This document shows positions 17,190 to 26,001 of a DNA stretch of 64,000 nucleotides, piece after piece. The position numbers and the translations under genes are program-made. The DNA is from JACVRW01 sp963821275 (GTDB lineage Bacteria; Actinomycetota; Thermoleophilia; Solirubrobacterales; Thermoleophilaceae), in assembly GCA_963821275.1 (NCBI GenBank), contig CAWGDF010000009.1:558001-622000 (forward strand). Reading direction: 5' to 3'. The stretch's first letter is position 1, and each line of letters begins with the position of its first letter. Under the pieces are notes generated by a model, which was not told the DNA's origin, did no database searches, and saw only the letters and a program-made list of their open reading frames with translations.

Positions 17190-18779
17190 TCAGCCCCGCT
17201 CGCCCAGCGCGTACATCGCCCCGGCGCGCGTGCCCACGAAGACCATGCCCTTCCAGACGGCCGGGGTGGCCTCGATGCAGCCGCCGAGCTCCACCCGCCA
17301 GAGCTGGGGCGGACGGCGCGTCTGGTCGCTCACGTCGTACGCGTGCATCACCCCGTCGCAGTCCCCCTGCAGCAGCACGTTGTCGACAACCACGGGCGAG
17401 CTCCAAGTCGGCCCCGGGAGACCGATGCGCCAGCGGACGCGTCCGCTGTCGCGCTCGACAGCCAGCAGGCCGCCCGCGTTCGTGGCGACGTAGACGAGCT
17501 CGCGGTCCAGCGCCGGGGTGGACCAGGAGCCGCCGGCGCCGTCGGCGGCCTCCCGGATCGGGACCGACCACAGCAGTGGCCGCCTGCGTCGTGACGGGTC
17601 CAGCTTCATCAGCTGACCGACCTCGGCGGAGCGCGCGTTCATCTTCTCGAGCTCGCTGGCCACATAGAGGGCGCCCTCCTCGTCGATCACGATCGAGGCG
17701 TCGGTGTCGTCGCCGGTCCAGAACCGGAACACGCGCCTGGCCCGATGGCCGCCGCGCAGCACCCGCGAGATGTTCCAGCCCTGGACCAACCCGGCCGAGT
17801 TGGCGAAGTAGACGACCCCGTCGTCGAACGCGACCGAGTTCTCGATCGAGTAGTGGCGGTCGGGCGCGTCGACCTCGAGTTGGGCGTCCCAGCTCGGGAG
17901 GGTCAGCACCACCTTTGGACGGACACGAACCTTGCCCCGCCGGTCGTAGCGCCGGTTCAGCCTGATCACGTGCAGCCAGGAGTTCTCGCCGCCCTCGATG
18001 AGGTAGTCGCCGACGACCAGCGCCGCGCCGTCCCAGTCGTTGTTCCAGGTGGGGTCCGGCGCGCTCGTGTTGGCGTCGAGCGACCAGAGCACCGTGGGTC
18101 GGCCCCGATCGAGGGCGACGATGCGGAACTGGTCGTCACGGGAGCCGGCGTAGTAGAGGGGGTAACCGTCGGGGTCGGACGTCGCCGAGCCCTTGGCGAG
18201 GTCCCCGGTGACCAGGTCGGCCCGCAACCGGCGGCCGGTGCGGGCGCGCAGGAAGTGGTAGTTGGAGTCGTAGGCGCCGAAGCGAAGCTCGAGCCGGCCA
18301 CGCTTGCCCGGGATCACGTTCGGCTGGCCGGTCCAGCCCACCCCGCACCATGTGTGGGTGCCGGTCTCGTCGGTCGACGGCGAGCACATGCCGCCGGAGC
18401 GGGGGAATCGCCACAGGATCCGGGGCTTGCTGGGCACGGGTCCTTCGCCGTAGTAGCTGCGCGTCAGGTTGCCGCGAAACGTCGTGATGCCGGGCACGTC
18501 CGGATTGATCGCGCCCTGGGGCAGCACCGGCGGCGCGGCCCGCTCGGCGGGTCGCTCCTGCTCGGTAGGGCGCGGCGCGGGCTTCGCCGGCGCGTCCGGG
18601 CGGGCAACGGTGCTCGGCTCGTCGAGCGTTGTCCCGAACGCGAGCTCGAGCCCTCCGGCCGCGGCGACGGCCACGAGTGCGGCGAGCACGACGCGCAGCC
18701 AGCGGCCCTGGCGAGATGGCACACGCCGGCGCGTCCTTCTTCGCCGACGAGGTGCAGCGGTAACCTGCACGGGGGCCAC
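17190..18779 (-). CDS. membrane-anchored PQQ-like beta-propeller protein
   Basis: 529 residues. An Arg-rich start (PRRRRRTRRR) and one hydrophobic helix (about 28-46) act as signal anchor, followed by a Pro/Ala-rich linker (about 55-95) and then repeated propeller blades with motifs such as GALYVASELEK, ELVYVATNAGGLLAVERDSGRVRW, NVLLQGDCDGVMHAYD and GMVFVGTRAGAMYAL. These match PQQ-enzyme-type repeats without an enzymatic signature. Two Cys in the GGMCSPSTDETGTHTWCGVGW segment may form a disulfide outside the cell. Likely an extracytoplasmic binding or scaffold protein. GTG start nine bases from a TACGTT box. Confidence 0.8.
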   Translation of the reverse strand: MAPVQVTAAPRRRRRTRRRVPSRQGRWLRVVLAALVAVAAAGGLELAFGTTLDEPSTVARPDAPAKPAPRPTEQERPAERAAPPVLPQGAINPDVPGITTFRGNLTRSYYGEGPVPSKPRILWRFPRSGGMCSPSTDETGTHTWCGVGWTGQPNVIPGKRGRLELRFGAYDSNYHFLRARTGRRLRADLVTGDLAKGSATSDPDGYPLYYAGSRDDQFRIVALDRGRPTVLWSLDANTSAPDPTWNNDWDGAALVVGDYLIEGGENSWLHVIRLNRRYDRRGKVRVRPKVVLTLPSWDAQLEVDAPDRHYSIENSVAFDDGVVYFANSAGLVQGWNISRVLRGGHRARRVFRFWTGDDTDASIVIDEEGALYVASELEKMNARSAEVGQLMKLDPSRRRRPLLWSVPIREAADGAGGSWSTPALDRELVYVATNAGGLLAVERDSGRVRWRIGLPGPTWSSPVVVDNVLLQGDCDGVMHAYDVSDQTRRPPQLWRVELGGCIEATPAVWKGMVFVGTRAGAMYALGERG

Positions 18780-18788
18780 GGTACCCCG

Positions 18789-18794
18789 AACGTA
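18789..18794 (-). promoter_or_regulatory. -10 box TACGTT for the propeller gene
   Basis: On the minus strand TACGTT lies nine bases before the GTG at 18779, the same geometry as the other short-leader promoters in the window. Confidence 0.35.
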
Positions 18795-18842
18795 CGACGG
18801 TCCCGCGCTTTTTCCTGCGCCTTCCCCGCAGTTTCCACCCGC

Positions 18843-18848
18843 TACACT
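18843..18848 (+). promoter_or_regulatory. -10 box TACACT for rplU-rpmA
   Basis: TACACT about 48 bases before the rplU ATG would give a leader of roughly 40 bases containing a GC-rich stretch (GGGCGGGCGCCC, 18871-18882). I see no known L21 leader motif. Confidence 0.35.
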
Positions 18849-18896
18849 CGCCTGCGGCGTGCGCCGTCAGGGGCGGGCGCCCTTTCTCTGTCTGCC

Positions 18897-19253
18897 ATGA
18901 GCTACGCAATCGTGAGAGTGGGCGGTAAGCAATACCGCGTCCAAGAGGGCGACTCGATCGTCGTCGACCGCATGTCCGCGGCCGAGGGCGACAAGGTTGA
19001 CCTCGAGCCGCTGCTGTTCGCCGACGCCGGGCAGGCCCTCTTCGAGGGCGGAGACCTGGGGAAGGTGAAGGTGCAGGCCACGGTCACGGGCCACGAGCGG
19101 GGCAAGAAGATCCACGGGCTCAAGTTCAAGCCCAAGCGCGGCTACAAGCGCCGGTACGGCCACCGGGCGGACCTGACCCGCCTGGAGATCAAGTCGATCA
19201 AGGCCCAGGCCCGGCGCTCGGCCAAGAAGCAGGAGGACGACGATGGCTCATAA
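18897..19253 (+). CDS. rplU: 50S ribosomal protein L21
   Basis: 118 residues starting SYAIVRVGGKQYRVQEGD, with the conserved KKIHGLKFKPKRGYKRRYGHR segment near the C-terminus. Acidic tail KKQEDDDGS. It precedes rpmA and overlaps it by 11 bases, the classical rplU-rpmA-obg order. The ATG at 18897 fits the family N-terminus exactly. Confidence 0.98.
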   Translation: MSYAIVRVGGKQYRVQEGDSIVVDRMSAAEGDKVDLEPLLFADAGQALFEGGDLGKVKVQATVTGHERGKKIHGLKFKPKRGYKRRYGHRADLTRLEIKSIKAQARRSAKKQEDDDGS

Positions 19254-19497
19254 GAAGGGCCTCGGCTCGAGCAGGAACGGTCGCGACTCGAACGCCCAGC
19301 GCCTCGGTGTGAAGGTGTTCGCCGGCCAGGAGGTGCACGGCGGGGAGATCATCGTGCGCCAGCGCGGCACCCGCTTCAAGCCCGGCGAGGGCGCCGGCCT
19401 GGGCCGGGACGACACGATTTTCGCGGCCCGCGCCGGCGTGGTCCAGTTCTCGCAGGGACGCCGCGGCCGGGTGATCTCGGTCGACCCGCCCGAGTAG
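19243..19497 (+). CDS. rpmA: 50S ribosomal protein L27
   Basis: 84 residues starting AHKKGLGSSRNGRDSNAQRLG with GEIIVRQRGTRFKPG, the diagnostic L27 core. It starts directly at AHKK, so there is no cleavable N-terminal extension of the Firmicutes type. Overlaps rplU. Confidence 0.98.
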   Translation: MAHKKGLGSSRNGRDSNAQRLGVKVFAGQEVHGGEIIVRQRGTRFKPGEGAGLGRDDTIFAARAGVVQFSQGRRGRVISVDPPE

Positions 19498-19528
19498 CGC
19501 CGCGTCTCAAGGGACGCCGGCGAAGCCC

Positions 19529-19534
19529 TACGAT
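19529..19534 (+). promoter_or_regulatory. possible -10 box TACGAT
   Basis: TACGAT lies nine bases before the GTG at 19544. It would allow separate transcription of the DUF1028 gene and obg from the ribosomal-protein pair. Confidence 0.3.
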
Positions 19535-19543
19535 CGCGAGGTC

Positions 19544-20440
19544 GTGACCTACTCGATCGTCGCCCGCGATCCCGCCACCGGCGAATTGGGGGTGGCCGTC
19601 CAGTCGCACTTCTTCGGTGTGGGGTCTCTGGTCAGCTGGGCCGAGGCCGGCGTGGGCGCCGTGGCCACCCAGTCGATCGTCGAGCCTGCCTTCGGGCCGC
19701 GGGGTCTGGACCTGATGCGCGAGGGCGCAAGCGCCCACGAGGCGCTCCGCCGGCTTCTGGCCGCCGACTCGCAGCCGCAGGTCCGTCAGGTGGCGCTCGT
19801 CGACGCCGAGGGCCGGGCGGCGGCGCACACCGGCGAGCGCTGCATCGCGGAGGCCGGCCACCGGGTTGGCGAACAGGTCTCGGCCCAGGCCAACATCATG
19901 GCCCGCGCAGGCGTCTGGGACGCGATGGTGGGCGCCCACCAGACCGCCGAGGGCGATCTGGCCTCGCGGCTGCTGGCGGCCCTGGAGGCGGCCGAGGGCG
20001 CGGGCGGAGACCTGCGGGGCCGTCAATCGGCCGCGCTCGTGGTCGTGGCGGCACGCCCGGGGGAGAGGCCGGCCGGCGACCGGCTGGTGGACCTGCGGGT
20101 CGACGACCACCCCGAACCGCTCGCGGAGCTGGGGCGGCTGCTGGCTCTGCGACGCGCCTATGCGCATATCGACACCGGCGACGAGCTTGCCGCCGCCGGC
20201 GACGTCGAGGGAGCGCTGGACGAGTACGCCGCGGCCCACCGGCGCTACCCCGACAACGCCGAGTTCGCCTTCTGGCACGGGGCGGCGCTTGCGGCCGACG
20301 GGCGGGAGAACGAGGCACGCCCCCTCCTCGAGCAGGCCTTCGCGGCTCACGACGGCTGGCGTGAGCTCCTCGCGCGGCTCCCCGCGGCCGGCCTCTTCCC
20401 CGACGACCCCGGCCTCCTGGAACGCCTCGCGGGGCGTTGA
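19544..20440 (+). CDS. DUF1028 family protein with C-terminal TPR-like region
   Basis: 298 residues. The N-terminal 210 residues match DUF1028 (Ntn-hydrolase-like): TYSIVARDPATGELGVAVQS, GVGAVATQSIVEPAFGPRGL and QANIMARAGVWDAM are typical. Residues about 205-270 look like tetratricopeptide helices (ALDEYAAAHRRYPDNAEFAFWHGAAL). Some DUF1028 proteins carry such tails. Function unproven; peptidase-like activity has been proposed for the fold. It is inserted between rpmA and obg, which are adjacent in most bacteria. Confidence 0.85.
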   Translation: MTYSIVARDPATGELGVAVQSHFFGVGSLVSWAEAGVGAVATQSIVEPAFGPRGLDLMREGASAHEALRRLLAADSQPQVRQVALVDAEGRAAAHTGERCIAEAGHRVGEQVSAQANIMARAGVWDAMVGAHQTAEGDLASRLLAALEAAEGAGGDLRGRQSAALVVVAARPGERPAGDRLVDLRVDDHPEPLAELGRLLALRRAYAHIDTGDELAAAGDVEGALDEYAAAHRRYPDNAEFAFWHGAALAADGRENEARPLLEQAFAAHDGWRELLARLPAAGLFPDDPGLLERLAGR

Positions 20441-20447
20441 CGCGGAC

Positions 20448-21737
20448 ATGTTCAGCGACAGGGCCCAGATCGAGGTGCAGGGCGGCGCGGGCGGCAACGG
20501 CGTGGTCTCCTTCCGGCGCGAGGCGCACGTCCCCAAGGGCGGTCCGGACGGCGGCGACGGTGGGCGCGGTGGGGCGGTCGAGGTCGTCTGCGACGACTCG
20601 CTGCGCGACCTGTCGACGTTCCGGCGCCGGGCGCACTATCGGGCCAAGCGCGGCGGCCACGGACAGGGTTCCGGAAAGCACGGCGCGACCCCGGACCCGC
20701 TCACGATCCGGGTGCCGCCGGGGACGGTCATCGAGGATCAGGCGGGCGGGGACCGCTGGGACCTCGTGAGAGCGGGCCAGCGGACCGTGGTGGCCCGGGG
20801 CGGCAGCGGTGGTCGCGGAAACAGGCACTTCGCCCACGCGACCCGGCAGACGCCTCGCTTCGCCGAGACGGGGCTTCCCGGCGAGGAGCGTCGGCTTCTC
20901 CTGCGGCTCAAGCTGCTGGCCGACGCCGGGCTGGTCGGCCTCCCGAACGCGGGCAAGTCGTCGCTCCTGGCCCGCCTCACCCGAGCCCGTCCCAAGGTGG
21001 CCGACTACCCGTTCACGACCCTCGAGCCGGTGCTCGGCACCATTGAGCGAAACGGGCGGCAGCTGGTGCTGGCCGACATCCCGGGCCTGATCGAGGGGGC
21101 CAGCACGGGAGCCGGGTTGGGCCACGAGTTCCTCGCTCACGTGGAGCGCTGCCGGCTGCTGGTGCACGTGCTCGACGTGGCGCCCGTGGACGGCTCCGAC
21201 CCGGTCGCCAACCACGCCACCGTCGAGGCGGAGCTGCGCGAGCACGGTGAGGGGCTCGCGGCGCTGCCGCGCATCACCTGCCTGGCCAAGGCGGACCTGG
21301 TCCCGGCGCCCGAGATCGCGATCCGGGTGAGCGAGTGGGAGGAGCTGCTGGGCGTCCCGGCGGTGGCGACCTCGGCGGCAACCGGCGAGGGTCTCGACCG
21401 GTTGCGCGACCTAATCTTCGAGCGCGTGCCGGGGGACGAGCCGCGGGACCCGCAGCGAGAGCTCCCGGCCACCCACCGCCTCTACCGGCCCGGGGCGGGC
21501 GAGGCCTTCGAGGTCCGGCGCACCGGGCCCGGAGCGTTCAGCGTGCAGGGGACCGGCGTCGAGCGGCTGATCGCCCGCCATGACATCGAGAACGAGGAGG
21601 CGCTCCGCTACGTGGAGGAGCGGCTGCGAACGCTGGGCGTCATCCGGGCCCTGGAGGCCGCGGGGTTTCAGCCCGGAGACGACGTGGAGATCGCCGGCAC
21701 GGTATTCGAGCTCGACCCCGGGGCGCCCTTCCGGTGA
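20448..21737 (+). CDS. obg: GTPase Obg/CgtA
   Basis: Essential GTPase in 50S assembly and stress control. 429 residues: Gly-rich Obg fold (IEVQGGAGGNGVVSFRRE, KGGPDGGDGGRGG), G domain with G1 GLPNAGKSS (about 164-172), switch region DYPFTTLEP, G3 DIPGLIEGA and G4-like LAKADL, then the C-terminal OCT domain ending in FELDPGAPFR. The ATG at 20448 is eight bases after the DUF1028 stop. The stop overlaps the lipoprotein GTG. Confidence 0.97.
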   Translation: MFSDRAQIEVQGGAGGNGVVSFRREAHVPKGGPDGGDGGRGGAVEVVCDDSLRDLSTFRRRAHYRAKRGGHGQGSGKHGATPDPLTIRVPPGTVIEDQAGGDRWDLVRAGQRTVVARGGSGGRGNRHFAHATRQTPRFAETGLPGEERRLLLRLKLLADAGLVGLPNAGKSSLLARLTRARPKVADYPFTTLEPVLGTIERNGRQLVLADIPGLIEGASTGAGLGHEFLAHVERCRLLVHVLDVAPVDGSDPVANHATVEAELREHGEGLAALPRITCLAKADLVPAPEIAIRVSEWEELLGVPAVATSAATGEGLDRLRDLIFERVPGDEPRDPQRELPATHRLYRPGAGEAFEVRRTGPGAFSVQGTGVERLIARHDIENEEALRYVEERLRTLGVIRALEAAGFQPGDDVEIAGTVFELDPGAPFR

Positions 21738-22147
21738 GATTGCACCGCATGCTCCGCCTCGGCATCGCCCTGCTGCTCGCCGTGGTCGCGGTCGCGGCCT
21801 GCGGCGGAGACGACCGCGAGGACGCCGAGCAGACCGTGCGGGATTTCGTCACTGCGACGAACGAGCGCGACGGGCAGCGCTTCTGCGAGGAGCTGGTCAC
21901 GGAGGAGTTCCTCGAGCAGACCACCGGCGCCACCGGCGAGCGGGCCGCCGGCGCTTGTCGCCGCCAGCTCGCGTCGATCGAGGGGCTCCGGCTCAAGCTG
22001 GTGAAGATCCGCAAGACCGAGGTCGACGGCGACAGCGCCCGGGTGACCGTCGCGCTCGAGACCCAGGGTCGCGCTCAGGTCCAGAGCCTCGACCTGAAGA
22101 AGGAGGACGGCGAGTGGAGGTTGTCGGGCGGAGGCGCGACCGACTAG
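21734..22147 (+). CDS. small lipoprotein with NTF2-like/DUF4878-like domain
   Basis: 137 residues. Lipoprotein signal with hydrophobic core LGIALLLAVVAVAA and lipobox AACGG. The mature part EDAEQTVRDFVTATNERDGQRFC...W has the helix-then-sheet pattern of NTF2-like secreted domains, with two further Cys. GTG overlaps the obg stop (GTGA), so it is translated with obg. It lies four bases before proB. Exported and lipid-anchored; role unknown. Confidence 0.75.
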   Translation: MRLHRMLRLGIALLLAVVAVAACGGDDREDAEQTVRDFVTATNERDGQRFCEELVTEEFLEQTTGATGERAAGACRRQLASIEGLRLKLVKIRKTEVDGDSARVTVALETQGRAQVQSLDLKKEDGEWRLSGGGATD

Positions 22148-22151
22148 TCCG

Positions 22152-23243
22152 ATGGCGACTGTAGTCGTAAAGCTCGGCTCCAGCATCGTCGCCGACGACG
22201 CCGGCGAGGTGCGCGCGGACGTCCTGGAGGAGGTCTGCGCGGAGGTGGCCGGCCGCCACCGCGCCGGCGACCGGGTGGTGGTGGTCACCTCCGGTGCGAT
22301 CGCGCGGGGCATGCGGCTGATGCAGCTGCCCATGCGCCCGCGGGCGATGGAGGAGCTGCAGGCGGCGTCCGCGGTCGGTCAGGGAAAGCTGTACCGAGCC
22401 TACGACGAGCTGCTGCAGCGGCAGGGCGTCCGCTCCGCCCAGGTGCTGTTGACGTTCTTCGACATGTCGGCTCGCACCCACTATCTGAACGCGCGCCACA
22501 CGCTGCAGACGCTCCTGCGCTGGCGGGTCGTGCCGGTCATCAACGAGAACGACACCACCACCACCGACGAGATCTCGTTCGGCGACAACGATTTCCTGGC
22601 CGCCCAGGTCGCGATCCTGATCGGCGCCGACCGGCTGGTGCTTCTCACCGACACCGGCGGCCTCTACAGCGCCGATCCTCGCCGCAATCCGGCCGCCGCG
22701 CTCATTCCCGAGGTGCGCGAGCTGTCGGAGCTCGAGCGCTACGACATCGGGCTCTCGACCTCGCCGCTCGGCTCGGGGGGCATGCGCTCCAAGGTGGTCG
22801 CGGCTGAGATGGCCACCGCGGCGGGGATACCGGTGGCGATCGCCAAGGGCGTCGATCCGGAGGAGGTGGGGCGGGCGCTGCGGGGCGAGCAGAGCGGCAC
22901 TCGCTTCCACCCCCAGCGCGGCCGGGTGTCCAGCTTCAAGCTGTGGCTGAAGTACGCCAAGCCCAGCCATGGGCGACTGCTGGTCGACGAGGGCGCCGAG
23001 CGTGCGCTGCGCGAACGGGGCACGAGTCTGCTGCCCGTCGGCGTCGTGGAGGTGGAGGGGGAGTTCGAGGCTGGCGACGCGGTGGAGGTCCACTGCAACG
23101 GCCGCCCGGTGGGGAAGGGGATCGTCAACTACTCCGCGGCCGAGCTGCGCCGCGTCAAGGGGCTGAAGACCGACGCCGTGCGGGAGCTGCTTCCCCGGGC
23201 CACCGAAGAGGCGGTGCACAGGGACTACTTCGTGCTCGAGTAG
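22152..23243 (+). CDS. proB: glutamate 5-kinase
   Basis: First step of proline synthesis. 363 residues: amino-acid-kinase domain (VVKLGSSIVADDAG; VVVVTSGAIARGM; INENDTTTTDEISFGDND; GSGGMRSKVVAAEMAT) and a C-terminal PUA domain from about residue 275. Typical Obg-ProB neighbourhood. proA lies one gene downstream, separated by a MATE transporter. Confidence 0.97.
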   Translation: MATVVVKLGSSIVADDAGEVRADVLEEVCAEVAGRHRAGDRVVVVTSGAIARGMRLMQLPMRPRAMEELQAASAVGQGKLYRAYDELLQRQGVRSAQVLLTFFDMSARTHYLNARHTLQTLLRWRVVPVINENDTTTTDEISFGDNDFLAAQVAILIGADRLVLLTDTGGLYSADPRRNPAAALIPEVRELSELERYDIGLSTSPLGSGGMRSKVVAAEMATAAGIPVAIAKGVDPEEVGRALRGEQSGTRFHPQRGRVSSFKLWLKYAKPSHGRLLVDEGAERALRERGTSLLPVGVVEVEGEFEAGDAVEVHCNGRPVGKGIVNYSAAELRRVKGLKTDAVRELLPRATEEAVHRDYFVLE

Positions 23244-23247
23244 CCCC

Positions 23248-24564
23248 TTGCGCCTTCGCTCCCCACACGACCGCGAGATCCTGAAGCTGGCCCTGCCTGC
23301 GCTCGGCGCGCTGGCGGCCGAACCCCTCTACCTGCTGGCCGACACCGCGATGGTGGGGCATCTGGGCACGCCCGAGCTCGCCGCCCTCGCCCTGGCAGGC
23401 ACGCTCATCGCGGGCGCGTTCACGCTGTTCAACTTCCTCACCTACGGCACGACCGCCCAGGTCGCCCGCCTCCACGGCGCGGGCGAGGAGACGGCCGCGG
23501 GCAGGCTCGCCGCGCAGGCGCTCTGGCTGTCCGCGGGCATCGGCATCGCGCTCACCGCCGTGCTGGCCGGTCTGGCCGTTCCGCTGGTCGACCTGATGGG
23601 CAGCGAGGGGCGCACGGCCGACCTGGCCGTGACCTACCTGCGGGTGGGCTCACTGGGCCTGCCCTTCGCCCTGATCGCCCTCGCCGGGCAGGGATACCTG
23701 CGCGGTGTCTCGGACCTGCGGACGCCGCTCGTGATCGTCGTGGTGGCGAACGTGGTCAACGTTCTCCTGAACCTGCTCTTCATCTACGGCTTCGGATGGG
23801 GGCTTGCAGGCTCGGCCTGGGCGACCGTGGTCTCCCAGGCGGGCATGGGCGCCGCGTTCGTGTACCAGCTGCTCGCCGCCCCCGCGGACAGCCGGCGACC
23901 CTCCCTGGCCGCCATGCGGCCGCTCATGCGGATCGGCGGCGAGATCTTCGTGCGCACGGCGTCCCTGTACGCCTCGTTCCTGGTGGCCAGCGCGGTGCTC
24001 GCCCGGGTCGGCGACGACTCGCTCGCCGCTCATCAGATCGCATTTCAGCTCTTCGTGTTCCTCGCACTCGTGCTCGACTCGATCGCCATCGCCGGCCAGG
24101 TGATCGTGGGGCGCTCGCTGGGCGCCGGCGACGCCGACGGGGCCTATTACGCCGCCCGACGCATGATCGAGCTTTCCGTGGCCGTGGGGGCGTTGTTCGC
24201 GTTGCTGATGCTGATCCTCAGCGACGTGCTGCCCCGGGCCTTCACCAGCGATCCGCTGGTGATCGAGCGCACGCACGAGATCTGGTGGCTGTTCGCCCTC
24301 ATGCAGCCGGCCAACGGGGCGGTCTTCGCGCTCGACGGGATCCTGATCGGCGCCGGCGACACGCGCTTCCTGATGTGGGGGATGCTGGCCGCCTCCCTTG
24401 GCGTGTTCGCCCCGATCGCCCTGATGTCGCTGGCCTTCGGCTGGGGGATCGTGGGCGTGTGGGCGGGGCTCGTCGGCCTGATCGCCGCTCGGCTGGCGAC
24501 CTGCTCGTGGCGCTTTGCCGGCCGGCGCTGGGCGGTCACCGGCGCCCGCCGCGCGGCGGCCTGA
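23248..24564 (+). CDS. MATE family efflux transporter (DinF-like)
   Basis: 438 residues and twelve predicted membrane helices in two bundles. Signatures are LALPALGALAAEPLYLLADTAMVGHLGT at the N-terminus and VFALDGILIGAGDTRFL in the second half, closest to the DinF-type branch. TTG start four bases after proB. Cation-driven export of an unknown substrate. Its place between proB and proA is probably incidental. Confidence 0.88.
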   Translation: MRLRSPHDREILKLALPALGALAAEPLYLLADTAMVGHLGTPELAALALAGTLIAGAFTLFNFLTYGTTAQVARLHGAGEETAAGRLAAQALWLSAGIGIALTAVLAGLAVPLVDLMGSEGRTADLAVTYLRVGSLGLPFALIALAGQGYLRGVSDLRTPLVIVVVANVVNVLLNLLFIYGFGWGLAGSAWATVVSQAGMGAAFVYQLLAAPADSRRPSLAAMRPLMRIGGEIFVRTASLYASFLVASAVLARVGDDSLAAHQIAFQLFVFLALVLDSIAIAGQVIVGRSLGAGDADGAYYAARRMIELSVAVGALFALLMLILSDVLPRAFTSDPLVIERTHEIWWLFALMQPANGAVFALDGILIGAGDTRFLMWGMLAASLGVFAPIALMSLAFGWGIVGVWAGLVGLIAARLATCSWRFAGRRWAVTGARRAAA

Positions 24565-24638
24565 CCTGCGGAAGGGGCCGTGCTTGGCCCGGACCGGACC
24601 GAGGTTCTCCGGCCGCCCGAACGCGCGCCGGGGCACGG

Positions 24639-24644
24639 TACCCT
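24639..24644 (+). promoter_or_regulatory. -10 box TACCCT for proA
   Basis: TACCCT lies seven bases before the proA ATG, placing the transcription start at or next to the start codon. Confidence 0.45.
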
Positions 24645-24651
24645 TGCCCGC

Positions 24652-25923
24652 ATGGCGACCACCGCTCAGTCGACGGCCGACGTCTGCGCGCAGGCCCAGC
24701 GCGCCTCGCGCCGGCTGGCCACGCTGGACACGGCGACCAAGGACGCTGCGCTGGAGGCGATGGCCGAGGCCCTCGAGCTTCGTTCGGGGGAGATCCTCGA
24801 GGCCAACGCCCGGGACATGGAGGCCGGTGAGGAGGCTGGGCTGCACGCGGGACTGCTCGACCGCCTGCAGCTCAGCGAAGCCCGCCTGGCCGGCATCGCT
24901 CGCGACGTGCGCTCGATCGCCGCGCTCCCCGATCCGGTGGGCGAGACCATCGACGGCCACCGGCTGGCGAACGGCCTCGACGTCCGTCGCGTGCGGGTGC
25001 CGCTCGGCGTGGTGGCAGTGGTCTACGAGGCCCGGCCCAACGTGACCGTGGACTGCTCGGCGCTCTGCCTCAAGTCGGGCAACGCCATCGTCCTGCGCGG
25101 CTCCTCGACCGCGGCCCACTCCAACGCGGTCCTGGCCCAGGTCGTGGCGGGCGCAGCCGAGTCCGCCGGCATCCCCGAGGGAGCGATCTCGATCGTGACC
25201 GGCGGCCACCGGGACGAGCTGCGCGAGCTCGCGACCCAGGACGGCGTGATCGACCTGATCATCCCCCGGGGCGGCGAGGGGCTCAAGGCGGCTCTCAAGG
25301 AGCATGCCACCGTGCCGGTCATGTACGCGGCCGCCGGCAACTGCCACGTCTTCGTCGACGCCAGCGCGGACCTCGACGACGCCCAGGCGATCACGCTCAA
25401 CGCCAAGGTCCAGCGGCCCTCGGTGTGCAACGCGGCCGAGACCCTGCTGGTCCACGCCGACGTCGCGGCCCAGTTCCTGCCCCGCGTCCTCCGCGAGCTG
25501 AGGGAGTCCGGCGTGGAGCTGCGCGTGGACGGTCGTACCCGGGCGCTGGCCGGCGAGCTGGCCGAATCGCTCGTCGAGGCGTCCGAAGAGGACTGGTCCA
25601 CCGAGTACCACGCGCTCATCCTGGCCGTCGCCGTGGTGGACTCCGCGTCCGAGGCGATCGAGCACATCAACCGCTACGGCTCGGGCCACTCCGAAGCAAT
25701 CGTCACCGGCTCGACCGCGGCCGCTCAGCAGTTCACCGGCGGCGTGGACGCGGCCTGCGTCTACGTCAACGCCTCCACCCGCTTCACGGACGGCGGTGTC
25801 TTCGGCATGGGGGCGGAGATCGGCAACTCGACGCAGAAGCTGCACGCCCGCGGCCCGATCGGCGCCCGGGAGCTGACGACGTTCAAGTTCGTGATCGAGG
25901 GCTCCGGGCAGGTCCGCGAGTAG
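24652..25923 (+). CDS. proA: gamma-glutamyl phosphate reductase
   Basis: NADPH-dependent second step of proline synthesis. 423 residues, aldehyde-dehydrogenase fold. The catalytic Cys is in SVCNAAETLL (C259); other signatures are VVYEARPNVTVDCSALCLKSGNAIVLRG and FTDGGVFGMGAEIGNSTQKLHARGP. Start taken at the ATG at 24652 because a TACCCT box ends seven bases upstream and the family N-terminus begins here; an upstream TTG in frame is not needed. A TAG stop is followed in frame by 25 more codons and a second TAG. Confidence 0.96.
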   Translation: MATTAQSTADVCAQAQRASRRLATLDTATKDAALEAMAEALELRSGEILEANARDMEAGEEAGLHAGLLDRLQLSEARLAGIARDVRSIAALPDPVGETIDGHRLANGLDVRRVRVPLGVVAVVYEARPNVTVDCSALCLKSGNAIVLRGSSTAAHSNAVLAQVVAGAAESAGIPEGAISIVTGGHRDELRELATQDGVIDLIIPRGGEGLKAALKEHATVPVMYAAAGNCHVFVDASADLDDAQAITLNAKVQRPSVCNAAETLLVHADVAAQFLPRVLRELRESGVELRVDGRTRALAGELAESLVEASEEDWSTEYHALILAVAVVDSASEAIEHINRYGSGHSEAIVTGSTAAAQQFTGGVDAACVYVNASTRFTDGGVFGMGAEIGNSTQKLHARGPIGARELTTFKFVIEGSGQVRE

Positions 25924-26001
25924 GTGCTTCCCGACTCGACTGTCGTCGCACGCGGCCGGCCTCGCCCGATCATCGACGGCAGCCTCGCCGGGAAGCACTA
26001 G
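25924..26001 (+). other. 25-codon open frame with terminal inverted repeats filling the proA-nadD gap
   Basis: Directly after the proA TAG a GTG opens 25 codons in the proA frame, ending in TAG immediately before the nadD GTG. The ends of this stretch are a perfect 10-bp inverted repeat, GTGCTTCCCG (25924-25933) and CGGGAAGCAC (25989-25998). It may be a small ORF, a stop-readthrough tail, or simply an RNA hairpin with a 55-base loop. No family recognised. Confidence 0.35.

Noticed and set aside
18780..18896. L21 leader RNA before rplU
   Set aside because: Only a short GC-rich stretch; no match that I can recognise to described L21 leaders.
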